In this document: positions 1 to 14,040 of the stretch, piece by piece
Layout: the number at the start of each line of letters is the position of its first letter
How positions within the stretch are numbered: position 1 is the first letter of the stretch
DNA from: Chrysomallon squamiferum
Taxonomy: Eukaryota; Mollusca; Gastropoda; Neomphalida; Peltospiridae
Assembly (NCBI GenBank): GCA_012295275.1
Contig: CM022675.1
Coordinates: 13,179,017 to 13,224,016 of the forward strand
Direction of reading: 5' to 3'
Length of the DNA: 45,000 bases
Position numbers and translations under genes: made by a program
The notes under the pieces: generated by a model
What the model saw: only the letters and a program-made list of their open reading frames with translations
What the model was told of the DNA's origin: nothing
The model's database searches: none

Positions 1-815
1 AAACCATGGTTTCATTTGTCGTGAAGTCAATAACCTAGGCTGAACTCAGAAACACGTTTCTGTGTTTAAACCTCTCACACTCTGGCTCACACATTACTCA
101 GCTGACAGTAACCAGATTAAAAGTGAAATTAGTTTTCTCCTTTTATCCCCAGTACGAAAAAAAAAAATGTTTTCTCTTAACTGTTATAAAGAAATATGAT
201 GTGCTGCTGCAACATTGAATTTTAATGTGTTTTCTTATTTATACAAACAGACACGTGTCTCAAACACAGGAAAGCAGTGCACGTGACATGTGTATTTATG
301 ACTGAATATTAATGTTCCAGTGTATATATCTGTATATGTTAGTATGTCTGTCTGTGTATATATATATATAGATGTGAGTACGTATATAGTACGTACGTAT
401 ATTAAGTGTTTAATCTTTTATTTGTCTATCTCCGAAGATTATTCTCGGTTTTAAGATGAAAAAATAATATTGTTTTCTTTCCTAGAATATAAACAAAATA
501 ATCTGTTTGTTGTCTAAATCCTTAATAAACTATTTTCTTTACTCAGATTTAAAAAAAAATAAAATTAAAAATAAGAAAATAAAAAACTGGTCATTCTGTT
601 TTAATGAGGCCACATCCTTTTTCCTTTGTGTTCCAAACAAGCAAAGTGTGCAGCATAAACCATCGTCCTCTAAAATCAATGAACATCTTATCCCACATTC
701 TTCACGGATCTCCTCATTAAAAGATTTGCAAACATCCTGGTATTAACGTGTTTGATGGCAGCTTGGAAATTCTACTCTGCTGGTTGTAATCTTAAGGTCG
801 TGGAATCGGAAAAAC
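1..815. other. AT-rich spacer
   Basis: Holds a short TA/GTAC-rich stretch (340-400) and no recognisable gene. The open frame at 507-746 is A/T-driven and matches nothing I know. Confidence 0.5.
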
Positions 816-1008
<193 letters not shown>

Positions 1009-1310
1009 GTATTGATTAAGAGTGCGGTGCAAGTTTATATTCCATTAGATTATATGTATATAATTTGTTTTGATTTGTTTTGGTGGTTTATATTTTAGAT
1101 TATTTATATAATTTGTTTTTTTTTTTGGGTTTTTATTTTTGTTTTTTTTTTTTGTTGTTTTTGTTAATACGTGATATATTTATATTTATCTTTATTTATT
1201 TATTTATTTATTTATTTAATTCTTTCCATTTTCTTTCTCTTTGCGTATATATTTCTATTTTCTTTTTTCTTTCTTTGTTTCTTTCATTTCTTCTTTCTGT
1301 TTGAATTTGG

Positions 1311-1344
1311 TCTTGTACATGTCTTGTACATGTCTTGTACATGT
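1311..1344. repeat. 11-bp tandem repeat, three copies
   Basis: tcttgtacatg occurs three times in a row. Each copy contains the palindrome tgtaca. Confidence 0.9.
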
Positions 1345-1424
1345 CACAAACGAAAAACGACCTTACTCTTTAGATGCCCATTTAGAAGATGGCAGCCTGG
1401 AAGATTTTCCAACAGTAAAAAAAC

Positions 1425-1427
<3 letters not shown>

Positions 1428-1455
<28 letters not shown>

Positions 1456-1500
1456 AAGAAGAAGAAGAAGAAGATGATGATGATGATGATGATGATGACG
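1428..1500. repeat. (AAG)n then (ATG)n array
   Basis: About fifteen AAG triplets run directly into about eight ATG triplets. Confidence 0.95.
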
Positions 1501-2370
<870 letters not shown>

Positions 2371-2472
2371 TTTATCGGTAGACGTGATAATATTTATATC
2401 TGCATGTCAGGTGACCATTAGAATAACAAGTTTCATCAGATATTTTGTTATCTGATTCAGTCTTTAAAATAA

Positions 2473-2611
<139 letters not shown>

Positions 2612-3057
2612 ACACGCCAAGTATACTTGAGATTTTTAAACAAAGGGACTGACAAAATCAGTGTGTTTGTGAAATCCTCTCAGTTAATCAAATCAGCTTT
2701 TCTTCCGCTTGCGATCGTTTGTAATTAGTAATGTCCGCTTAACTAAACCTGTGACCTTTGTTTCAGTGTCTGTCTGTGTAAACATGGGCGTGGTGTTTGA
2801 ACGTATGTGTAAATGATTAGTTTCAACGTATGTGTAAGTGTTATATTAAAACTCATATGTAACTCATATGTATGTTTAAATACATGCGTAACTTATGCTT
2901 AAATATATGTGTAGCTGCTGTATTTAAACCCATACGAAATATGTCATTTTGTGTACCAGTAATCTATTCTAACGTATAAACAAGTATAGTGTTCAAATGT
3001 GTGCGTAACTATATCATGTAATAATGTATATTTGACAATTTATTGATTATGCTTGTG

Positions 3058-3175
3058 TTTATGCGTGTGTTTATGTAAAGGTATAGTGTTTAAACGTTTA
3101 TGTAAAGGTATAATGTTTAACCATTTATGTAAAGACATAATGTTTAAAAGCTTGTGTTTAAACGTACTGTAGCAC
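3058..3175. repeat. 27-bp minisatellite
   Basis: ttatgtaaag starts at 3071, 3098 and 3125, exactly 27 bp apart, each followed by gtatagtgtttaaac or a close variant. More degenerate cousins (gtatgtgtaa, gtttaaacgta) extend left to about 2800. Confidence 0.85.
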
Positions 3176-3462
3176 TGATGTTTAAACGCCAGTTTTATAT
3201 CATATTTTATACACCGTTGATTACTTTTGATACAGTATGATATATAAATATTAACATATAACCACAAGTGTTGAGTTTTCCTTTAGATATATTTTATTAT
3301 TATTATTATTACATGTTTATTTATTTATTTTTATTTTATTTTATTTTTAAGTCTTGCATGCGCATTGACTCTTAATTCTTATGCTTTATTGTATTAACGT
3401 CAGTACGGAAGTTACTAGCAGTGTGCGTATGTGCGTGCATACGTCTTTGGCAGTTATAACGA

Positions 3463-3895
3463 ACAGTACTTTTTTCCTTTTTTTTTTATTTTTTATTTTA
3501 CACGAACGTAAATCTACATATTAAAAATATATATACAATCCAGAATTTCATCTCTAATTAACTTCATCAAAGGCGACGTGGGAAGACGTGGGATAAACGA
3601 CATATCAGATTTGACGAAGTTTCGTTATTATTATTAATACCTTTTTTTTTAATTGTTAATTAAGGACAGCAGATGTTTGGTGCGTAAACTAAACACATCT
3701 TATAAACTTACTAAGTGTACGCACAGTTCTGTGGACTGAATGTCAACACTAAGTCTTCACTCATTTTACGCCTTCTGTTTTATAATAACGAACAGAATCG
3801 AAAATCGTAATTAGCCGAACAGCACCGAGTTGAACCGAAGTTTAACGATGTCGTTCTTAATCTCGGTTCAAATATGAACATCAAATTAATGGGAA
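3463..3895. repeat. Diverged direct duplication, left copy
   Basis: It shares an ordered series of blocks with 3985-4350: ctacatatta; agacgtggNataaac; gttaattaaRgacagcaRat; cttataaaacttactaa (one A shorter here); taacgaacag; accgagttgaaccgaa; taacgatgtc. Block order and spacing are kept, with scattered substitutions and small indels between. There is no coding frame in either copy. Confidence 0.8.
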
Positions 3896-3896
3896 C

Positions 3897-3899
<3 letters not shown>

Positions 3900-3965
<66 letters not shown>
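3900..3965. repeat. (CT)n array
   Basis: Pure CT, located between the two copies of the diverged duplication. Confidence 0.97.
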
Positions 3966-3969
<4 letters not shown>

Positions 3970-3984
3970 TTATAATGAGCAGTT

Positions 3985-4350
3985 ATCGTTTTTTTTTTTT
4001 TTCCAACCGAATGTGAACCTACATATTATGATGTCTAAAGACGTGGCATAAACTTTCTCTTTGATCGCATCAAATTTCACAACGTAGTTTGATCATTATT
4101 TTTTTTCTTTCTTTCTTTCTTTCTTTTCATCTGTTAATTAAAGACAGCAAATGCTCCATGAAGAAAGTAAACAGAGCTTATAAAACTTACTAACACCGCA
4201 CACAACACCGTGAACTAAATGTCAACGACTGTGCGTCCACTGCATTATAATTAACGAACAGACCTGCATAAGCGTAATTGAACGAAAAGTACCGAGTTGA
4301 ACCGAAATATAACGATGTCCCTTAATCCGGCTCAGGCAAATACGGACAGA
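3985..4350. repeat. Diverged direct duplication, right copy
   Basis: Partner of 3463-3895, separated from it by the pure (CT)n array at 3900-3965. It carries its own TTTC run (about 4108-4130) where the left copy has poly-T. The two could be tandem segmental duplicates or two insertions of one dispersed noncoding repeat. Confidence 0.8.
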
Positions 4351-4497
4351 AGACGCATTATCGGGATTTTGTTTTTCTTTCTTCTTCTTGTTATTATTTT
4401 TATTTTTTTAAATTAACATTGTTTGTGTTGGACCGTCGCTATTAATGGAGGAGCTTTTTGGTAATTTTTATTTACCTCTTTCACTGTGAAGATGTGA

Positions 4498-4568
<71 letters not shown>

Positions 4569-4600
4569 AATGATGATGATAATAATCATAATGATGATGG
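4498..4600. repeat. (AAT)n then (GAT)n array
   Basis: AAT to 4537, then GAT to 4580 with a degenerate tail. Confidence 0.95.
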
Positions 4601-5354
4601 TCTTGGCGGTGCTGGAAATAGTGAATTAGAGTCAAGTAAAGCAAAATTTTAATAAAACGAATAGAGAACAAAACAAAAATAATAAAGAAAAAAAAAAAAA
4701 AAATAAAGAAATAAAAAGATGTGGACGAAAGAAACAAACAACAACCATGAAAGCAAAAGAATGGAAAGATAATTAAAGCAAATGAATGAGAGAGAAAAGG
4801 AGAAACTAAGTAAAATGAATGAACGAAGGTCAAATACAGTTGTTATTTTCTTGTTAATAATGCTTCGTTTGGAAAACATTTGACAGCTAAAAACAAGATC
4901 AAAGATCAGCAGTAATCAGAAAATTGCTTTGTCTAACATCAAAGAAGTCAGCGACTCTTTTTAAAAAAAAAAAGATATTTTAAAAATGAATTTCCATTTA
5001 CTTATCGAGTTTTTATTTACTTTATCAAACATAAAACATAAAAGAATAAATCCTTTTTTGCTTTCACTGAATATGTAAAGTATTGTTTTATTATTTTTAA
5101 CCATCATACATAATTAGTTTTTATTATTATTATTATTATTATTGTTGTTGTTTTTATAAATTTATTGCTATTGTTTTTAAACGATGTTTTTTTTTTTTTT
5201 ATTAGTAACAATAGTAATACACTATCATTACTGTCTACAGTATCACCACCACTACAACCGTTACGGCTAGTACTGTCATTGCTACAACTTTCACTACTAC
5301 AACTACCACTACAAAACTGCTACTCGACCTTGATATTACAACTACAGCACTGTT
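4601..5354. other. Spacer, no gene seen
   Basis: A-rich to 4840, then AT-rich with degenerate ATT/GTT and ACT triplets (5121-5345). Confidence 0.5.
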
Positions 5355-5413
5355 GCCAGTGACGAGACTCGAACGTATGACATCCATTCGCCCGCTCTTC
5401 GAAAGCGGTTGAC
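5355..5413 (-). repeat. tRNA-like SINE-type repeat, copy A
   Basis: Minus-strand partner of 10274-10332 (50/59 identical, ungapped). It carries cgttcgagtctcgtc as the B-box region and CCGC-loop-GCGG as the stem-loop. No poly-A tail or target-site duplication could be defined in either copy. Confidence 0.6.
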
Positions 5414-6130
5414 ACTACTATACTTATTATTTTACTTATTAACTGATTCTCTAGTACTTTCATACTTTTCCACAAACAGTTCAGTTTTGTTTACTAAATC
5501 TCACCATTGTAGGAAAAATCATCGGTATTCTTCGTCTATCGATAACACGCTGTCTACGGATAATATTTATTGAAATTACTCTAAATCCAAACAAAACTTC
5601 GGCTATCCAAATATTTTCTTATTCTCATGTTTGTTCGTCTTCACGCGAGACAATAATAACAAAGACAGACGGGACAGAAAAAAGAAAAATAAGAAAAAAA
5701 AGAAAAAAAGAAGAAGAAATAAAAAAGAAAAATTGATAGCACTGTTTCTCTTGTTTTCGTCTATTACCTAAAATCGATTGGTATTCAGCGGATTCGACTT
5801 GGTTAGAGGTTTTCACTTAAGCTCGTGCAATGTTAATGTAACACACAGAAACATCGTACTCGTCATGTTTGTGTAACAGAGATCAGACCAGGCTTGGCTG
5901 GTGATAAAGTATTATACAAACAACCTTTTAACAAGGGATGAAATTAATTTTCGAATAGATGCAGGAAAAAAAAAACACACACAAAAAGATTGGAAGAAGT
6001 ATTGAGCGAGGGAGGAAATGAATATGAACAAAAGAAAAACAGGAAAGAAAACCGAGATGAAACAAAGCTAGAAGGATGAAAAGAAATAATGAAAGACAGC
6101 AAGAAGAAAACGGTGAAGAACTATCAACTG
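5414..6130. other. Spacer, no gene seen
   Basis: Unique AT-rich sequence with an A/G-rich block at 5676-5735. Short open frames show no domain. Confidence 0.5.
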
Positions 6131-6180
6131 AGAAGAAGAAGAAGAAGAAGAAGAAGAAGAAGAAGAAGAAGAAGAAGAAA
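6131..6180. repeat. (AAG)n array
   Basis: Sixteen or so perfect AAG triplets. Confidence 0.95.
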
Positions 6181-6294
6181 ATAAGAAAGAAAAATAGATA
6201 CCAAAAACAAAGATTCTAAGTTGTTGCCGTCCGTCTGTTATTCTCATCGTCATTACAGTCGTCACCATGATGATTATTATTCATCGTCATCATT

Positions 6295-6462
6295 ATTACT
6301 ACTACTACTGCTACTACTTCTACTGTTACTACTTCTACACTGTTAGCACTACTACTACTACTAATACCTCTGCTACTACTACTACTATTATTAATAAACT
6401 TGTATTACTCTGACTGCTATTACTGTTCTTGTTTTTTCTTCTTCTTCTTCTTCTTCTTCTTC

Positions 6463-6492
<30 letters not shown>
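6295..6492. repeat. ACT / CTT / ATT triplet mosaic
   Basis: Degenerate ACT triplets (6295-6400), CTT (6436-6462) and ATT (6464-6492). Confidence 0.85.
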
Positions 6493-6493
<1 letters not shown>

Positions 6494-6837
6494 ATTCTGT
6501 TTCTAATCATCTTCATGGTCTGTGTAAGTTTAAATAATACTTTCTTTACAACGATCTTGCATTGTACTCAGAACATGTCTGTCAAAGCGTTACTAAACCA
6601 ACAACACAGTCACGTGACTATGTCTTCTTTCCCTTTAAACCATTTATTTATTTATTTACATTTTTTATTTAGTATTTTTTTTTTATTATTATTACTTTTT
6701 ATTATTTATTACTATTTTATTCTTTATTAAGATTATTATTGTAATTATTTATTAATTTATTATTTAATATATTTTTTTTTTTTTTTTTTATGTTTCTCTC
6801 CAGTGTTAATATCTCGAGGTCATTTTACTTTTCCTTT

Positions 6838-6944
6838 ATCACCCACGCCGGAAACCATCAATCAGTTCCGGTCTAAATACGGAAGTTGCCCTGCGGTTGC
6901 CAATAGCAACTCTGCACATGATGTTGTTTTAGTCTTCGAGGGGG
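6838..6944. promoter_or_regulatory. Possible promoter-type cluster: ETS-like, CCAAT and RFX X-box sites
   Basis: Within 65 bases there are three GGAA-type ETS cores (CCGGAA 6848-6853, TTCCGG 6866-6871, CGGAAG 6880-6885), a GCCAAT box (6899-6904) and GTTGCCAATAGCAAC (6896-6910), which fits the RFX X-box form GTNRCC-N3-RGYAAC. The block is G+C-richer than its flanks. It also follows a poly-T tract ending in tctctccag (acceptor-like, 6794-6803) with one open frame to about 6988, so a coding exon is an alternative. No neighbouring gene is recognised. Confidence 0.3.
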
Positions 6945-7233
6945 TACAGTTGACATTTATTATGAGAAAACGGAAAGTATTAATTTAGAACTAAAAGTTT
7001 TGCCGTCTGCTACTAGGTTACTGGAAAATGGACGTTGGTGTTGGAGTGCAGAGATGTCGTATACGTCAGACTGACGTCATCATAAATCAATTATTTATTT
7101 CTTTAATTATTTGTTTGTTTCTTTCTTTATTTGTTTGTTTGTTTATTTGTTTACGTATTTATTTATTTATTCTTATTTTTATTTTACTTATTTTATTTAT
7201 TTGGGATTTATTAATTTATTTATTTATCTTTTA

Positions 7234-7293
7234 TATTATTACTACTATTACTACTACTATACTTAACTACTACTACTATTACTACTACTACTG

Positions 7294-7348
<55 letters not shown>

Positions 7349-7378
7349 CACTACTACTACTGCTACTACTACTACTAT
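7234..7378. repeat. (ACT)n array
   Basis: Almost continuous TACTAC triplets with a few ATT and GCT interruptions, following TTTA/TTTG repeats at 7085-7235. The poly-Tyr/poly-Val frames are artefacts. Confidence 0.95.
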
Positions 7379-7379
7379 A

Positions 7380-8069
7380 TTCCTCTTCTCCGTGTTAATA
7401 ACTCTGACAGATTTTACCGTCATGTTTTAAAACAAAAAGGAAAACAAACAAAAAAATGTCAGTGAAACGGATGTCGGTTAATTTCTCTTTCTATTTACGT
7501 TCAGCGTAACTCTTAGAAACCGGAATTAACTTTCTTTTTTTCATTCTTTCTATCTGGCGTTCCGCCTGTTTACAAAATTCATGCATCAATGGCTTACTTA
7601 ACCTAGTACAAACAAAACGTAATTTTGCTGGCTTTTTGGCAACAGAAACTCGGCTTGCGGAAGTAATATTATTTCAAAAGGCCTTGGGGGTCAAGACGTT
7701 TTTCTTTTTGTATTTATTTTTTTTTTGTATTTTTTTTTGTTTTGTTTTTTTGTTTTTTTTAAGTTATGTAACTACTGTTAAGAATATCGCATACTGATTT
7801 CATGGTCAGATAACGTAGGAGTTGTGTTAGGTAATCTGTTGTCGTATTAGGCAATGATGTGGTCGTGTTAAGACAATGTTGCCGTCGTAACAGGCAATGT
7901 TGTCGTTAGATCTGGTTTTTCAGCGACGTTCGCGAAAGACACGGAAACAGTCGTAAAATGTTTATTAAAGAACAGTTTGATGACGTAAATTACTGGAACA
8001 AATAAGATTCACCTTCAAATCTGTCAGTAATCAAAATCAAACGTTTATTTTGTTATTCTTAGATCTTGT

Positions 8070-8072
<3 letters not shown>
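7380..8072. other. Spacer, no gene seen
   Basis: Mixed sequence. Poly-T/TTTG at 7690-7760; an irregular tandem of gttgtcgt-aggcaatg pieces at 7815-7910. Confidence 0.5.
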
Positions 8073-8130
<58 letters not shown>

Positions 8131-8400
8131 CAACAACGATACTAATAATGACAATGATAATAACCACAACAACAATAACAATAATAATAATAATAATAAT
8201 AACAACAATAACAACAACAATGATAATACAAACAATTATTATCATTAGTATTAGTAGCAGTAGTGGTAATAGAAGTAATAGAAGTAGTAGTAGTAGTGAT
8301 AGAACTAGTAGCAGAAGTGGTACTGTTGTTGCGACAATATATAGAACAAATAAAAATGATGATGATGATGATGACGACGACGACGATGATGATAACAATA
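8073..8400. repeat. AAT/AAC/AGT/GAT triplet mosaic
   Basis: Pure AAT at 8073-8126, AAC/AAT mix to 8230, AGT/AGA triplets 8247-8320 and GAT/GAC 8356-8392. Confidence 0.92.
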
Positions 8401-8409
8401 AAAATCATT

Positions 8410-9311
<902 letters not shown>

Positions 9312-9607
9312 ATAATCTCCCTCCATTTCACTCCCTGTCTATTTATTTGTGATATATGTCCGATATATAAATCACCGAAAATTCTTGAACGGTGACAGAT
9401 TTCAATTTCGCGCTCTATATTCCTGGTACGTTATCTTGTCTTTTATTTAGTCTATTCTTCGTAACGCCTCGGCGGTTTCCGTCGTTCTAACAGTTGGTGC
9501 TGTTCCCATTGATTTTAGTCCATGCTACTCGAGGTTTCTTTTTTCGTTTTTTTTGTTAAAGTTTTGTTACCGTTTAAGAGTTATGCCATGTTTTTAAATA
9601 CAGCCGT

Positions 9608-9900
9608 AATAATAATAATAATAACAAAACAAATATTAATAATAATGATAATAAAACAAATATTAATAATAATGATAATAATAACAATAACAATAAAATA
9701 ATAATAACAGTAACAACAACAACAACGACAACAACAACAACAACAACAATAATAATAATAATAATAGCAGTAGCAACAGCAACAACAGCAGCAGCCACAA
9801 CAACAACAACAGTAATAATAATAATAATAATAATGTTCAGTTTTTCAAAAAGATGAATCTTTATGGTTTTATATCAATGGAAAATAAATAAATAAATATA

Positions 9901-9931
<31 letters not shown>

Positions 9932-9932
9932 A
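9608..9932. repeat. AAT/AAC triplets and (AAAT)n
   Basis: AAT and AAC triplets with a local duplication (aaacaaatattaataataa at 9627 and 9655) fill 9608-9832; AAAT tetramers run 9880-9932. Confidence 0.9.
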
Positions 9933-10273
9933 TTATACCGCGTGTTTTGTCTGACTTCTGTCGAACGTCACAATAATCAGAGATTTTACGACATTAACCA
10001 GACAAAAGGAAATGAATGTATTTGTATTAAACAAAAGTAAATTTCACGTGTAAGTGGAAACTGGAGTTTTACGTTCACGTTGTGTTTTCAAATAAAAATC
10101 TTTTAATTCTGAGTTTCCGTGATTCTCTTCACTTTTCAAAATGTCAGATTCCTGTTTAATCACTTCGGTCTTTCCAAGCATATCGTTTAAATGAATTTAA
10201 ATAGTAAATGAAAGATTTTTGACGTTTTCATTTTTTTAAATTAATTTATTTATACGGTTGTGTCGTGGTATTC
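9933..10273. other. Spacer, no gene seen
   Basis: Unique AT-rich sequence leading into the tRNA-like repeat. Confidence 0.5.
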
Positions 10274-10332
10274 GTCATCCGCCTTCCGAGTGCGGGCGAA
10301 TGGGTGTCATAGGTTCGAGTCTCGTCAGCGGC
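10274..10332 (+). repeat. tRNA-like SINE-type repeat, copy B
   Basis: These 59 bases align without gaps at 50 of 59 positions to the reverse complement of 5355-5413. Both copies contain a Pol III B-box-like gttcgagtc and a CCGC...GCGG stem-loop like an anticodon arm. The presumed A-box side is weak and the acceptor stem does not pair, so this is not a functional tRNA. The element may extend right into the complex sequence to about 10430, but its end is not visible. Confidence 0.6.
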
Positions 10333-10639
10333 ATCTGACGGGTTTGTGAGGTCGTGATTGGACTTTGCGCCATTGCGTTCTCATATATTGTCTATGTACA
10401 GAGTCTAATCAGACGTACATAAGACACAGAATATTCAAATACTAAAATACGTACATATATATGTACGAACAAACACACAGATTCGCACATATACATACAC
10501 TAAAATATATATGCACAAACGTGCACATAAACACAGACACATACATACCTACATAGCTACACACGTACACACCTACATACATACACTCACATATATACAG
10601 CAACATAACATATAAACATATACGCATATAAGAGATAAA

Positions 10640-10790
10640 TAGATATTACAAGTTGTATTTGTGGTAGTAATGCTAGTGATAGCAGTAGAATCAGTAGTAG
10701 TAGGAGCAATAGTAGTAGTAGTGGTAGTAATAGTAATAGTAGCAGTAGTAGTAGTAACAACAACAGTCGGCTATAGCGTGTATAGTAGTG

Positions 10791-10821
<31 letters not shown>

Positions 10822-10863
10822 CAGCAGTAGCAGTAACAACTGCAGTCGGCTATAGCGTGTATA
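10640..10863. repeat. AGT array with a 79-bp duplicated segment
   Basis: AGT/AGC triplets. The segment gtcggctatagcgtgtata with two further matching bases on its left recurs at 10764 and 10843, 79 bp apart, each preceded by agtaacaac. Confidence 0.9.
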
Positions 10864-11065
10864 ATTGTTTCAGTCAATTAAAAGAGAGGTCACACTGACA
10901 GTAAATAATCAGAAGATGAAAGCAAAGTCTGTGTAGGTTTTTGTCTCCTCGTTTCCTATGGTGTTTCGCCTGGCGTGGCTCCAGTTACGACATGACTCAG
11001 TCTGACAACTTCCTTTTAGGTCACGTGATCTTTTTCATCCTCAGATCAGTTCTATTTTCTTTCTG

Positions 11066-11480
11066 ATGCTGTTATTGCAGCTACTACAGCAGCTACTACT
11101 ACTGTTAGTAGTCATACTACTGCTGCTATTATTAGTACTATTAGTATTATTACTAGTACTGTTATTATTATTATTACTAGTACTATTATTATTATTATTG
11201 TTATTATTATTACTACTACTATTACTACTATTGTTACTAAATAATAATATCATTAACAATAACAACAAAAACAACAGTAATAATAATAATAATAACTGTT
11301 GTAGTAGCAGCAGGAAGCTGCAGTAGTGATAGTAATAGTAGTAGTAATAATATTAGTAGTAATAGTAGTAGTAGTAGTAATATTAATAGTAATAGTAGTA
11401 GTAGTAATATTAGTAATAATAGTAGTAGTAGTAGTAATATTAGTAATAATAATAGTAGTAGTAGTAATAGTAGTATTAAT
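11066..11480. repeat. ACT/ATT then AAT/AGT triplet mosaic
   Basis: The left half is ACT/ATT-rich (11080-11240), the right half is AAT/AGT-rich (11240-11480), so the halves are near-complementary and could fold on each other. Locally ordered AGTAGTAATATTAGTAAT blocks repeat every 30-40 bp. Confidence 0.88.
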
Positions 11481-11817
11481 CGGTACTATAACGGCTGGTT
11501 ATAATTCTGTTGTATAATTATTACAAGCAGAAGATATATTGTAACTACTATTACATCTAAACTAGCATTGCTACTACCTCAGTACTTGTATTACTATTTA
11601 GTATTGGTATCAGTAGTAGTAGTGTCCGTACCACAATAAAACAAGAAAAATAAATTATAAGAATACAAAAATAAAAATACTATTACTTTTGTTGGTGCTA
11701 CTAATTCTAAAACTGCTGTAAATGTTACTGTTACTGCACTTGTTGCTACTTCTGTTATTGCAATAATAAATACTACTACCTAAAACATCAGCAACAGAAC
11801 ATCTACTACTACTACTA

Positions 11818-11819
<2 letters not shown>

Positions 11820-11907
<88 letters not shown>
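11820..11907. repeat. (TC)n array
   Basis: Pure TC, directly after a short ACT run. Confidence 0.97.
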
Positions 11908-11908
<1 letters not shown>

Positions 11909-12946
11909 AGACTGTCAGTAACAAGCTTATTCAGCCTGTTCGAGGAAAGATCTAACTGAAACATCTGCCGGCGCTAATTACTGAGACGTCTTCAAAACAA
12001 CGCACCCAATCAAACCAGTGTTTTGTCTCACAAATTCTATTAATTATAACCGGAAGACAACGACTGGTGTTTCCTCAGTGTTCCGCTTGTAAGAAAGTAT
12101 GTGACCGTATAACAGTTAACTGTGACACGATGATACATACAAAATGAACTGAAACGTTTCTTATTTTTTTTATTTTTTTTGCTGTGTTTTTTTGCTTTTT
12201 GTTTTTGTTTTGTTTATTTTCTGTGGGTCATATTATTAGTTTATGGCGATTTTCCTCGAACATGATTTTGTCTGTTACTCTGTCTGTCTGTCTGTATATT
12301 TATTTATTCTGTGAGTTTGAGTATGAACGTTACATTCAAATATTACTGTGATGATGCCTCCAGAATCTTACCAATAAACCATCTGAATACTCGACACGAA
12401 ATACACATTCTATTCCTCTTTTGAAAAGCAGCTTCCCGATTATAAAACTATAATGATATTCATACAAAGATACACATTTATATACACGTATACATACATT
12501 CGTACATACATGCAGAGACACGTGTTACAAAAACACGCACACGCACACACACACTATAATCGGCTTACGTTCATCCCTTAACTAAATACTAATTAACAAA
12601 GTACAGAAAGTCTTTCATTCACGACATCCTATTCTTCTTCTTCTTCTTCGTTTCGTTCATTTTAACTGCATTTCTTCTCAGCCTTTCTCTGTAACAATCG
12701 CTCGATTCAGACGTCCGTTATCTGGTAAGTATTTTAGTCTGTGCGCCGCTTAACGCATTCAGAAACACGTCTAGCGGGCGAACCAGGCGTCAAAAGACGT
12801 AACTAGCTAATTAGACGTCTTCACGAAGAACAGAGTCGAGTTGTGTAGGGAAGATAAAGATGTCACGTAGTCGCTTCTTTCTCATGATAATTTTACACTG
12901 CTGTCCAGAATCGGTGTGTCGTGTCGATGGTGCTTTGATGCTGTTG
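11908..12946. other. Spacer, no gene seen
   Basis: Mostly unique sequence with a T-rich part at 12160-12215 and acata/cacac-rich pieces at 12480-12553. The part 12700-12940 is more balanced in composition but gives no recognisable exon. Confidence 0.45.
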
Positions 12947-13120
12947 TTGTCGTCGTTGTTGTTGCTTCTGTTGTTATTATTATTATTATTATTATTATTG
13001 TTGTTGTTGTTGCTTTTTTGTTATCATCGTCATCATCATCATCATCATTATTATTATTATTATTATTTATTATTATTGTTTTTTTATTATTATTATTATT
13101 ATTATTGTTATAATGCACCA
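12947..13120. repeat. GTT/ATT/CAT triplet mosaic
   Basis: GTT, ATT (12974-12999), GTT, CAT (13023-13048), then ATT to 13110. Confidence 0.92.
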
Positions 13121-13560
13121 ACACCTGTTATTAGTTTTTATTACAACCACTAGTACAACCACTGCTGCTATTTCAACTTTTATTATTACTATTAATATGG
13201 CAACAACTACTACTGCTACTGCTACTGCGGGTAGTATTTTTTAACATTAATGTATAATTGTTATTACTACTACTACTACTATTACCACAATTTTTTCTAC
13301 GTCATTTTGTTAATTACACCTATTTATGACGTCATAATGTAATTGTGACGACATCAGTTTGTTACTCTGTCTTGCGTCATTGCATCTGATGTTTACAGTC
13401 ATTTTAACACTAAAGCTTTGTCACAGTGACGTGATAAGTTATTTTATCTCCATGACGTTACAGCTAGGCGCAGCGTTTACTGTCGCCATGGTTTCCATCT
13501 GAAATAAGAATAAACTAACTTCTTTGTCGTTGCTGTTTCCTGCATTTCGTGTACTGCTTT

Positions 13561-13561
<1 letters not shown>
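13121..13561. other. Spacer with a CRE palindrome
   Basis: ACT triplets, TGACGTCA at 13327-13334 and unique sequence. No gene recognised. Confidence 0.5.

Positions 13562-13628
<67 letters not shown>
13562..13628. repeat. (AC)n then (AT)n array
   Basis: About 26 AC units followed by seven AT units. Confidence 0.96.
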
Positions 13629-13847
13629 TATTATGTATGTATGTATCTTTATGAATATTCAATAGATAGACAGATACTGTGAAAGGATATTTATTTATTA
13701 TTATTAATATTACTACTACTACTACTACTACAGCTGCTATTAATACTGTTGTTGTCTGTTCGTAGTTTCATTATATTAAAGTTTTCATTTGGTGATTTAT
13801 AAGGAACTGGGAATCGTGTTTCGCATTTCTTGGATTAGGAAGAGAGA

Positions 13848-14040
13848 AAAAAAAAAAAAAAAAAAAAAAAAACGAAATCAAATAAATGAAATTGTCTGAA
13901 AACTAACAAATGTAAGTCCAGCAGGAATTTAAAATAACAATAGAAAATCTTTAGAAGAAGAAGGAGGAACAGAAGAAGAAGAAGAAGATGAAGAAGAAGA
14001 AGAAGAAGAAGAAGAAGAAGAAGAAGAAGAAGAAGAAAAC
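13848..14040. repeat. Poly-A run and (AAG)n array
   Basis: A run of about 24 A at 13848-13871; AAG/GAG triplets at 13954-14038. Confidence 0.92.
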
